64,000 nt of DNA from Euptelea pleiosperma (Eukaryota > Streptophyta > Magnoliopsida > Ranunculales > Eupteleaceae): assembly GCA_035048495.1 (NCBI GenBank), contig CM068552.1, positions 26,600,154 to 26,664,153 of the forward strand. Reading direction: 5' to 3'. This document shows positions 11,420 through 21,760 of this stretch, one piece after another. The position numbers and the translations under genes were made by a program. Numbering within the stretch: position 1 is the stretch's first letter; each line of letters starts with the position of its first letter. The notes below the pieces were generated by a model that was not told the origin of the DNA, made no database searches, and saw only the letters and a list, made by a program, of their open reading frames with translations.

Positions 11420-12350
11420 GCTTATTCACGTGTGCCATTGTCGGTGATGCTTGAACACATATGGCAATGGGGTCCTCACATACATACCTACCTCCACCTT
11501 CCCCTTCTTTAATAATTTGATTTAGAAAATACTGGTTTCTGCTTCACGAGGAAGTCCTTCCTACCTTCCTAAGATCGAAGAGCGTCCTAGGGATCTGTTT
11601 CATAATGTGATATGGACCTGAGGCAGATTTAAATGTAAGCCTGCTACTACCTAATTCAAGGACACATGACCTTGTGAACTCTCCACGCAGGGAGTAAATC
11701 TTACTTGACCACCCACAATATAAGTCACGTGGCAATTTCTTAGAGGGCACTGACCCTATAGAAAATCAACCTGATCAGTGATTTCTAAGCGTTAGTTGAA
11801 GTCATTTTCTTGGGTTGATTTTAACCGTAGGAATTTAAGCATTATTTACCATTATTTTGGGTACAAAGATCCAAAGGTTTGAAATCACTAATCAGGCTCA
11901 TTTTTGGTTTGTATGTCCACTTAGGGACTGGCCAAACATCCATATGCTCAGCGTCCTCTAAGAGTGTTTACCACGTGGCTCATATTATAGGTGGTCAGGG
12001 GGCTTCCCTGATCGTCGGTGGTCAGGCAAGTCCACACGTGCATCGTCTACAACGTACCCATACGATGATAGGATCAACTCTATCATTTCTAATCGAATAG
12101 ATGGCCCACAGAAGGTTTCGTCTCCTTTTCAGTCGGTTATGATGTTGGTTAAAAAAGGCGGGAAAGAAGGGCTGGACTTTGTTTTTGTTTTCTTATTTTC
12201 CGGTTAATGCGTCAGTTTGGAATGTTCGAGGGAAATTCATTAAGAGAAGCAACTGGAATCATGATAACACCATGTTTAACGGACATGATTAGGAACGCTC
12301 AACGTATGTTGCTATTTCTCGTTAGTTAGAACATAGAAGTAACCGCCGAA
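11420..12350 (+). repeat. Dispersed repeat, copy 2 of 3, with nested MULE
   Basis: Same block order as 8,190-8,850 and 27,395-28,470. Inside it, about 11,690-12,025 is a MULE-family copy starting GAGTAAATCTTACTTGACC and ending in a GTGGTCAGG-type arm. No gene is seen. Confidence 0.55.
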
Positions 12351-12465
12351 CTTTATAATCTTTGTTTAATATCTTTTCAGCGCATTTGGTCGGTGAATTT
12401 ACATACCAGCAGGAATCACGGAGATGGATATTCTTGATTCTTGACCTGCGATGTAGCCTATAGTA

Positions 12466-12600
12466 GGGGTGTCAATTTGTACCCATTTAACCGGAACTGG
12501 AAATACCGATTCCGGTTCCACATTTTTTAGAGCCGAGTAAAAAAGAACCAGAATCGGAACTGAACCGATAATAACAGTTCCAGTTCAGGGTACATATACC
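12466..12600 (+). repeat. hAT-type MITE, left-end fragment
   Basis: It starts TAGGGGTGTCAATTTG and continues with CCGGAACTGG-type units like the element at 5,304-5,713. The right terminus is absent. Confidence 0.6.
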
Positions 12601-13290
12601 AAAAATCAGCTGATTGGTTATAATCTCTAGCCATACATATTAGCTCTTTTTTAGGGTCGATTCTAATCCGTTGGATTCAAGCATATTTTTTGGCAAAATC
12701 TAATATCTAGAAATCATCAATCAAGCTGAATTTTAGTGTATAGCCACGAATGGGTGAGCTCAACATCCATGTGATCAGTAGGCCCAAAAAAGAAGATCTC
12801 TGAATCCAAGAGTCCTTTGCATCGAGAGATCTCTGAATCCAAAAATTTTATGCTGTGGAATTCGAGCATTATTTGGGGTACTAAGATCCAACGGTTAGAA
12901 ATCCCCAATCAAGTTGAAATTTTTGGTCAATAGTTCCACCTAAGGATGGGTCAAACATCCATACAGTCAGTGGGTCTTCAAAAGTAGGGGTGTAAATTTG
13001 GCCCACCACGTGGAACATTTTAGGAGATCAATGACCATACGGATCGATATATGAAACATCCTTAGGTGAGCCTGCAGATCAAGAATCAGCCTGATTGATG
13101 ATATCTAGGCGTTGGATCTGAGTTCTCCAAAATAATGCTTGAATCCAACGGTTGAAAATCAACCGATGAAAAAAAATTCCAATGGTTAGAAACCACCAAT
13201 CAGGCTGATTTTTGGTCTTGAGGTCCATGATGGTTTAAATATATATGCAGCCATTGATATCTAAGAATATGCCACGTGATATTATAGGTG
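12600..13290. repeat. Two degraded MULE-family copies
   Basis: Blocks at about 12,640-12,985 and 12,995-13,290 keep the CCACGTGG core, GTATGGAT-type arms and AATCAGGCTGATTTTTGG inverted motifs. Both are heavily mutated. No gene is seen. Confidence 0.5.
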
Positions 13291-13415
13291 TAGCCTAAAC
13301 GCTTAGATCAAAAAAATTCTCCTTAGGTTGCGTTTGGTTCGTGAAAAACGCAAACCCGATGCATGTTTTGCCAAAACTTTATCAAGTCAGTTGTTTGATT
13401 TTCTGCCCTTATCTC

Positions 13416-13416
<1 letters not shown>

Positions 13417-13446
<30 letters not shown>
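13417..13446 (+). repeat. (TC)n microsatellite
   Basis: About 15 uninterrupted TC units. Confidence 0.95.
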
Positions 13447-13450
<4 letters not shown>

Positions 13451-13654
13451 AGTTGACCTAGTTGGAATTAGACTAGTTTCGATCAGTTGAGAACAATCTA
13501 TAATTCTACTTTGATACACATCTATTGCTTCATCCAATAAAACATGTTTTATTTTTTTGCAAAAATCTCGGATATTTGCGGATAAAGATGAAGCAACCTA
13601 CACCTGTTATGTTATGTGGCCTGAAATAACCGGTCCGTTCTCTTTTAATCAAGA

Positions 13655-14860
13655 ATACCTAGAAGTGGGGGGGTTGATTAGGTATTTAAAAATTAATCTA
13701 ACTTAACACAAGTTTATAGATCAAGGTAAGGTGATAAACTCGCATGTCTTAATTGATTGATAAAATGATTATCTCAACCGACTCAAATCAAATATATCTC
13801 TGTGATATATTATCTTTTTGTCGTTTGATTTAATCAATAGAATTAGCGGAACAACAATCAAACATCCACAAGACAAAAAAAATTTATGTGAAAATCTTAG
13901 CAAAGGAAAACCACGGGACCATGTTCGGATGGAAAGTATCACTAACTGGAAAGTTAAACGAAACAGAAGTTACCTACGCAGCACTATTGCAAATGCAACT
14001 TCCAACCTTAGCAAAGGCCCACTACCGATGTATCCATTTCTTCCAAATCAACGCTACGATTTCATGCACGCCCTCCCAATCAAGAAGCCTTATCCGCTTG
14101 TTCAGTTTGGTACTCCCCAAACCTACATTCGATCAGTACACCCCGATCTTAATTCTCAGCACTCCAGTCTCTACTGAAGGTGAATGATTCAGTACACCCT
14201 GAACCCTAAGTTGCTTAGACAATGTTGAGAAGCATTGATACTCTTAGACTTGCTAGGTTTAAGATTTTAAGTGGAAAACCTAAACTGAGTAGGGATGGTC
14301 AAAGAGAAGAGAAAAGCTCTCAAAGAATAATAATGAAGCTTTGGACTTCTCTTCTTCGAATGGACAACTCTTGTTAAATAAAACTCTTTCTTCTGTATGT
14401 CAATGCGTATTTTGTAAGTCCACAGAAGGGTTATATTTATAGAGATTTGTAGCCCTGAGTCATAAGAGAAGTGAGGAAGGTGGAACCTAGAATTTCGGAT
14501 TTGAAAAGACATATTCGCGCACAGTCCAATCGATTGTACTTTTGGTCCAATCAATTGGGCAAATACATATGAGTTTTTCCTTCATAAATCTAATAGATTG
14601 TACCAAAGATCCAATCGCCGAACTCGTTAAAGTTTCTGTTCCGTATTGTCAAATCGATTTATTAGGAAGATCCAATCGATCGAACTCAGAATTGAGTTCT
14701 GTCCGTAGAGTCCAATCAATTGATCAGGATGATCCAATCGATTGGACATACCCCCATAGTCAAAATCTTGACTAGACTCGGGTCTGTCCTCTGACTAAAT
14801 TTGACAATTATATTTTATTCATTTAAAACCTATTCTTATGGTCACTAAGTCATTTACCTC
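13655..14860 (+). repeat. Copia LTR / leader region
   Basis: It opens GGGGGGGTTGATTAGGTATT after TACCTAGAAG, a common copia LTR edge. It matches the reverse complement of 1-1,040, including GTACACCCTGAAC-type blocks and CCAATCGATTGG palindromes at 14,525-14,750. Copia gag sequence follows directly. The exact LTR end, PBS and TSD were not resolved. ORFs here are short and are not treated as genes. Confidence 0.55.
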
Positions 14861-14862
14861 CA

Positions 14863-17800
14863 TAAGATGAAGATGTAGGACTACCTCTATCAGAATGACC
14901 TTTATCTTCCTCTCGGAGGAAAATTAAACAAGCGAGAGAAGACAATTGATGCCGAATGGGAGTTACTCGATAGGAAAACTCTAGGTACAGTGTGACTGAG
15001 TATTGCTGCATCTGTAGCTTTTAATATCTCTAAGGATAAAAGGATACAAAGTTTGATGGTCGCTCTATCAAAGACATAGGAAAAACCCTCTACCTCAAAC
15101 AATGTTTTTCTGATGAAGAGCTTGTTCAATATGAAGATGGCTGGTGACGAAAGTGTGGCTACACAACTAAACAATTCATCACAGTTACGGCTCAATTGGA
15201 ATCCGTTGGCATCAGTTTCGATGATGAAATCAATTTTTTTTACTTTATCAGGGTTACCAGATAGTTGGGATAGTCTGGTGATGGCAGTGAGCAACTATTC
15301 AAGGACATGAATGCTAAAGTACGACGATGTTGTAGGCGTAATCCTAAGTAGGGAAGCTCGTAGAAAATCCCCAGGGTTCTTTTTTTGGGTGAAACATCAG
15401 GGAATGCCTTAAGTGTTAAAAAAAGATGAAGGAAGGCGAATAGAGGAGGCAAAATCTATGGTCGGACAAAAGTTCAGAATGAGCAAATCCAGAACCCCAT
15501 TTGTAAAGAGAGATGGTAGTTGCTGGAATTGGAGCATATGAAAAAGAACTGTAAAGCTCCAAAGAAATAGGCAAATAACAACCATCAGGTAAGTAAAGAT
15601 TCAATAAATATTTTTTATAAAAGTATTTCTGATGCATTAATTATGCTTTGTGATAATCGTTATGAATCTTGGTTAATACATTCTGGTGCATTGTTTCATG
15701 CTACTTCAAACAGGGATACTCTTCATAATACGTATAGGCTAACTTTGAAAAATTATATTTAGGCGATGATGAACTCTGTAGCATCGTTAGAAAGGGTAAT
15801 ATACAGATAAATCCATCGAAAGGAATAATATTGAAGTTGAGAGATATTAGGCATGCGCCTAGTCTGAAAAGGAACCTGATTTCGGTTGGCTAACTTGCAG
15901 ATTTTGGATACATGACAACTTTCACAAGTTATTCATGGAAAGTTACAAAAGGGTTATGGTGATAGTTCAGAGTAAGAAAGCACTCTCTAGGTGACTTCTG
16001 CTTTTAATAGTTAAATTGTAGTTGCATTATCAGTGGTAGACATGAACAAGTGGCATCGTAGGCTCAGACATACAAACGAAAAGGAGATGAAAATGTTACT
16101 TTCGAAAGAAAAGTTATCCAGGCTAAAATCTTTAAATCTTAATCTTTGCGAAGACTACATCAATAAAAAAATAGAGGAAGGTCAATTTTTGAAGGCCGAA
16201 AGAACTCTGAAGTTAAAACGGCTAGAACTGGTTTTCAAACTGATGTATGGGGATCAATCCAAGTACCTTTTCTTGGTAGCTCTATTTATTTTATTACTTT
16301 TATTGATGATGCTATTAGAAAGATTTTGGTTTATTTTTTGAAGCATAAATAAGAAATATTTGACGTGTTCACGAAATGGAAAGCTTTTGTTAAGAACGAA
16401 ACAAGTCAGAAGCTGAAGTGTCTCAGATCAGATAATGGGGGAGAGTATTTTAGTAATGAGTTTGAAGAATATTGTGGGGTTAATGGAATAAAAATTTAAA
16501 GGATGATTTTCAGAACACCTCAGCAAAATGATGTGGTTGAGCGCATGAACATGACGATTTATTCGGGTTTGCTAAGAACATGATGATCTATTCGGGTTTG
16601 CCAAAATAATTTTGGGTAGATATTGTGAATATTGCAATTTAAATAATTTTGGGTAGATATTGTGAATACTGCAGTTTATTTGATCAATCGATGACCATAA
16701 GTTGCTTTAGATTGTGAATTGCTAGAAGAAGCTTAGACTAAAAAGGAGGTAAATCTGTCGCACTTAAAAAATATTTGGTTGTACCTCTTATGTCCAAATT
16801 GATTTTGAAAATATGACTAAACAAGATCCTAAGTCTAGAAAGTGCACGTTTATTGGATATGACATAAATGAATTTGGTAACTAATTTTGAGATGTTGAAA
16901 ATAAAAAAATTATTAGACGTAAAGATGTTATATTCCATAAGAATGTCATGTATAAGCACAGATTGGAACACCAAAATGAGAAGAAGGAGAACGATTTTGT
17001 AGAACTTAAAAAAATATTTATTTAGTATAGATGTTCTGAAATCTTAAAAAGAAAACATACAGGTGGAACTGCAGACTCCTCTTCCTGATAGGAGACCATC
17101 TAGGGTTATTAGATGCCTAGCTCATTATTCATATTTTCTACATTATTTGTTGTTGACTAACAATGGTGAACCAGAGTGTTCTGATGAAACTTTAAAAGTT
17201 GAAACTAGCGGTAAGTGGGAACAAGAAGAGCCATGGATGACGAGATGTATTTTTTATCATCAAATAAGACACGAGGTCTGGTATAATTATCCATTGAAAA
17301 GACAACTTTGCATAACAAGTGGAATTATAGGTTGAAGGAAGAACATGATGGTACCAGACATTATAAGGACAGGTTGGTTGTAACAGATTTTTAAACAGAA
17401 ATAAGGTATCGTTTTCACTAAAAAAATCTCTTATTGTTAAGATATCTACTTTTAGATCAGTTTTGAGGATTGTGGGTGTTAAGGATTTGCATTTTAGAAC
17501 ATCTATATGTAAAATTTGCTTTTTCTTCATAATGATTTGAAAGAAGATATTTATATGCATCAGTCATAGGGATATATTGTTCCAAAAAAGAAAAATGGTA
17601 TGTAAACTCAAGAAGATGAAGAGTTTATATTGTTTAAAGCAAGCTCTAGACAGTGATATAAGAAGTTTGACATCATGTTTAGTAATGGCTTTAATAGACG
17701 TCATGCTAATTACTGTTGTTATTTTAAGAAGCTTGAAAATTCTTATCTCTTGTATGTAGATAATATGCTTGTTGTAGGATCAAGCATGCATGAGATTTCG

Positions 17801-17870
17801 AATCTCAATGATCAACTGTCAAATAAATGTATTATAAAAGTGGATGCTACAAATTAAGTACTAAAGAGGT
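14863..17870 (+). pseudogene. Ty1/copia gag-pol polyprotein, decayed
   Basis: Copia domains appear in order but across all three frames with many stops. Gag of the UBN2 type is at about 14,870-15,575 (LSGLPDSWDSLVMAVS). A zinc knuckle near 15,511-15,560 has lost conserved cysteine positions. A protease site near 15,664-15,705 reads IHSGA, where the family has a DSGA-type site. The integrase zinc region with WHRRLRH is at 16,050 and a core with SDNGGEYFSNEF at about 16,424. Reverse transcriptase runs to 17,860, with YVDN instead of YVDD at about 17,753. RNase H is missing, and the sequence ends near the solo LTR at 18,044. It is an inactive relic. Confidence 0.85.
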
Positions 17871-18043
17871 TCAATAAGGAACCTCTTATCATCAAACAAG
17901 ACACGGGGACTTGTCTAAATTTGAAATGACTTAGAATTGTTTCTAAATTATGATCATTTCTAGTTTTGCAATGATTCATAACTGTTGTAAATTCATTCCA
18001 ACTCTATTTCCACAATAGTTGTATAAGTAATGAAATGGTTAAT

Positions 18044-19316
18044 TGATATTCGCTCAAAAGTGCTTATTTAAAGTCATTATTCTTTTAGCGGTATCACATT
18101 CTCCTACATAAAATTTCTCTTTTCGTTAACTTTCTCCTCCCATATACCACATTCTCCTTGCTTCTTCCACTCCTTTCCTCTTACCGGAGGCATCCTCCAC
18201 CACCTCTGGCCGTGATCTTCTCCACTCGCTTGATGGTCTTTGAGATTGTATTGTTCTCACCTTGCACACCATCCTCTTTGCCACGAGGATCTCCATCCGC
18301 TTCGCTGGAATGTTGCAGACCTACAACTTTCTCCCTCTATCCACAACTACCATGCTCGCCCTCTTGCAAGAACCACATGCATCCCTGTTGCAACTCGTCA
18401 CCACCACCCACATCAAAACCATTGCTTGAATGCACACCTGCAACTCAAGCAATGTTCCACGTTTCTGCAACTCTAATAGTAGGCAGTTCACTGCCAGAAC
18501 TAGGTGCACCAGTAGGCACTGCACACCGTGCTCCCTCTCACGAATCACCCTCTTGGTTGCCGAAGACTCCCTTAAGCACCACCATTTGCCGCACAGACCG
18601 TGTGCCTTTTCTTCCCTCCTCCCTGAGCGGTTCTTAGGGTGCTGCCATTAAAATCGGTAGTCTACCCTGCTACTCCTTCCACCGTGAAGCCACACTCTCC
18701 TCTTGGCCATGAGTCTTGCAGGCCGTGTCCAATCGGTCTCCAACCACACTTCGGGTAAGTTTGCATGGTAAGTTTCCCTCTTTCTCTTTCTTCTTCTCCC
18801 TAGATTCTCTCTCTAGCCTAAACTTCTTCTTTCTCTCTCTACACCCCTCTCTCTAAACTTCTAGCTTTTTTCACTTTTTCTCTCTAGGTTTTAGTATTTT
18901 CTCTCTCAGTTTCTCTCTCACTCTTACTTGCTTTCTAGAATAATGTTGTTTGTTTTATTTTCTTAAGTGATTTGGATTCAAGCATTGCAATTTGCATTTT
19001 TTTTATGAATAGATTTTGAGTTTGGTTTTGTTCTATCTCATTTACAGTTTAATTAATTGTGATAGCCTCCAAAAATCACCAAGAAAAGCATGTTTTAAAT
19101 CACTATTTCATCACTCTCATCCCATCATCTTTGGCGATTTTTCATTATTCTTGTTCTATTATTGAATTAACCCTAACCCTGAGTGCGGATACGATATCCG
19201 ACACGACCCATTGTGCAAGTTGGCATTTTTGCAAATTAAGTAAACCAAATCGGAGAAATTTACAAATATTGTTGATTCCAAGGGTTTTCGATCCAACGAC
19301 AACAAAACATTTTTCA
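18044..19316 (+). repeat. Solo LTR of the TCTCTAGA-rich family (copy L1)
   Basis: It starts TGATATTCGCTCAAAAGTGC and ends AAAACATTTTTCA. Related LTRs are at 33,071-36,330 (+), about 46,128-48,629 (-) and 53,114-56,123 (-). Shared marks are the start, an early TTTTAGCG..ATCGCATTCTCCTACG-type block, a long TCTCTCTAG-rich stretch (here 18,780-18,930), and GAGTGCGGATACGA near the end. Flanking 5-mers do not match, so no TSD is claimed. ORFs at 18,158-18,651 lie in LTR sequence and show no recognisable domain. Confidence 0.65.
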
Positions 19317-19478
19317 AAAGGTATCGCTGCCACTCGGTTGACAGGAGTGCGGAAAAGAACAAGGATTACAATCGGAAAGCATCAAGTCCTGGAGAAATTC
19401 TGGAAACTCTTCAGTTTTTATTTTTTAGGAGCAAAGTACAAAGTCAATGAGTTGTTGTTCTCTTTATATATATATATA

Positions 19479-20660
19479 CTAGTGAGTGCCCCGTGCCATC
19501 GATACTCCTCGACAAAGAATTTGCCAAAATCAGGTGAGTGGCGGAGATCCACCGTCCATTTGGGGGAGGATTAGATCTCGGCCTTTTTTGTTGATGCTTA
19601 TAAGATGAGGTATAAGTAGGGAGACAACTAATGTGTTTTGTTATATAGAATAGTAAATACCCACGGCACTCTCTGACAAAAGCGTTAGCAAAAATTGGGT
19701 GCGCCTTTGGCACTCAAACGGTTTAACGGACTGGGGTGTTACCATTTTTTTCCATTATAACGGCTATTATAATGGATTGCAATGCACTGAGGGAGAAATG
19801 GGAAAATAACAGAAATAACAAAAATAACGGTGTTGAAATTTAAATTTTGAATAAATTGAGGTCAAATGAAGCGGATTGAGCAGCTGAAATCTAACCGTCC
19901 ACTTTAGATCGATGGATTTGATCTAAACCACATTAGATGGATGGATAAGATAAGATAATACAACTGAGTTAATCCACTATCCATTTGGTGTGATAAGATC
20001 TCGGCCATCCTTTATGAAGCTGGATAAGAGGGGGAGAAAATCGTCCTGTTTTGTTATATAGATGTATAGTGGGTGGCCCGTGCTCTCGGCACTCCCTACA
20101 AAGCATTTCCCAAAATCGAGGGATAACGTCTCAGCCATCCTTTGTGAAGCCGATAAGAGGGGTATAAGTGGGGAGACAATTTTCCTGTTAAATTAATCCA
20201 ACCGTCTAAATTTAATTTTATGTAAGGGTTGATATGGGCCCTTGGATATATGAAGCTTATAAGAGGGGGAGACAAGTTCCCTGTTTTGTTATATAGACTA
20301 GTAAATGGCTTGTGCCCACGGCACTCTCCGACAAAAGCGTTTGCAAAAATTGGGTGCCTTCGGCACTCAAACGGTATAATGGACTGGGGTGTTACTGTTT
20401 TCTCCATTATAATGGCTGTTATAACGGATTGTAACGCACAGAGGGAGAAATGGGAAAATAACAGAAGTAACAAAAAATAACGGTGTTGAAATTCACATTT
20501 TGAATAAATTGAGGTCAAATGAGGCAGATTGAGTGGTTGAAATCTAACCGTCCACATTAGATCGATGGATTTGAACTCAACCACTCTTTATCTAATCGTC
20601 CACATTAGATGGATGGATAAGATAAGAGAATACAACTGAGTTGTCTTGTTATATGCGTGG
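19479..20660 (-). repeat. Tandem array of short Helitron-like units
   Basis: Four to five head-to-tail units. On the minus strand each begins near TCTATATAACAAAACAGG (+ strand edges near 19,648, 20,064, 20,297 and 20,655). Each ends in a GTGCCG..CACGGG-type stretch near CTAG (clear at 19,479-19,482 and 20,298-20,301). The units share GACAAAAGCGTTTGCAAAAA, GGACTGGGGTGTTAC and TCTAACCGTCCAC blocks. The ends suggest non-autonomous Helitrons. The 3' hairpins are weak, so this assignment is tentative. There is no coding. Confidence 0.5.
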
Positions 20661-20756
20661 GTGGCCCGTCCCCGCGGCACTATCCAACAAAGTGTTTGTC
20701 AAAATCGGGTGGGAGTTAATCTCAGCCATCGATATGAAGCATATATATATATATGA

Positions 20757-20884
20757 AGTTACAACAATTTACAACCGTTGTAAAAGTTTGCAACGGTTCA
20801 TAACCATTGTAAATGTGCAACGACTCAAAATCGTTTCAAACTCCAAATTATGACATGTTGCAATTTGACCTTTTTGGTGTAGTG
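20757..20884 (+). mobile_element. CACTA (En/Spm) transposon terminal fragment
   Basis: It ends TTTTTGGTGTAGTG, the complement of a CACTACACCAAAAA terminus typical of CACTA transposons. The terminus is preceded by several direct and inverted ACAACCGTTGTAAA-type subterminal repeats. The other end and the transposase are absent. Confidence 0.7.
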
Positions 20885-20919
20885 AGAGTATAATTCATCT
20901 TACAAACAATCAGCATTTC

Positions 20920-21200
20920 ATTCAAGGACCAAGTGCATTGATATTAAATACCATTTCATATGAACTATGTAGGTGGATGTACTATTTGATTTGGAGAAGA
21001 TCCACAGGAGTTAGAACTTTGCGGATATTTTTCAATAAGGTGGTCACTATAGAGAAACTGAAGTTATATTCAATTTCTGTTGGTCTTCATGTTTAGAAGC
21101 TAAGGAGGAGATTCACACCGAGTTTCCTATGCAGGTGTCACATTCCAAATGCAGCAAGTTCGGCAGAGATATTCGTGGTCCATCTCCAAGTGGGAGATTG
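20920..21200 (+). pseudogene. Copia RNase H C-terminal end and polypurine tract
   Basis: Translated in pieces, it gives HSRTKCIDIKYHFI and, in another frame, KVVTIEKLKLYSISVGL. These are the conserved last segments of copia RNase H. AAGTGGGAGATTGTT at 21,189-21,203 is the usual copia polypurine tract next to a 3' LTR. Sequence to about 21,500 is probably that LTR, but it does not match the LTR at 13,655, so it belongs to a different element. It contains stops and a frameshift. Confidence 0.7.
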
Positions 21201-21500
21201 TTATTTTCTGTGGAACCTGATGGTGCTAGAATACTGTACATGAACGCACGACACCGCGGCTCAACGTAAGGGAGTTTTCGTACCTTTACATACAGATACA
21301 AAAACCCTAGTTTCATCTTGGTATTATATATACTTCGGTTGATCAGAGACGATTATTCTTTGTATTGTGAGTGTTTTTTCTTTGCCTCGGAGCATAGTGG
21401 AATTGGTGTGTAGATCCATGGACATACCTCAATCTAGAGGGGACAACGTAATTAATCTTTGTGCTGTGGTTGTTTGCATCTTTTTCTTTTGTTTGTTTTT
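21201..21500 (+). repeat. Probable copia 3' LTR
   Basis: It lies directly after the polypurine tract, starts TGTTATTTTCTGTGG, and holds a TATATATA stretch near 21,325. No second LTR copy was found, so the end is a guess. Confidence 0.4.
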
Positions 21501-21524
21501 TTTTCTTTCGTGGAGTGTCTGCGT

Positions 21525-21758
21525 TCACGTGGCAGAAGGTATGACTTATTGAAGGAGCTATTCGTTGATCAACTAGAATGTGTGGATGAGATTATTTATG
21601 AGTGGGTTTAACATGTCAATATCCTGAGTGGGTTTAACTGTTTTATTTATTTATTTTTATTGACAAGCATATCCTGGTCTATAAGTTAACAGATATGTTA
21701 TGGGCTTCAACCAACTCGTTGATGGTTTAATTGACAGCATACCGAGATTAATTAGTGT
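21525..21758 (+). repeat. Duplicated segment, copy 1
   Basis: Related to 30,725-30,985: TGTGTGG(A/T)TGAGATT, ATAAGTTAACAGATATG and CTTCAACCAACTCGTT. It is the host sequence just left of the Helitron pair. No coding is recognised. Confidence 0.5.
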
Positions 21759-21760
21759 AA

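Noticed and set aside
18158..18651. 159-codon ORF and overlapping frames
   Set aside because: Pro/Ser/Cys-rich low-information translation inside solo LTR L1. Frames overlap on both strands and there is no domain.
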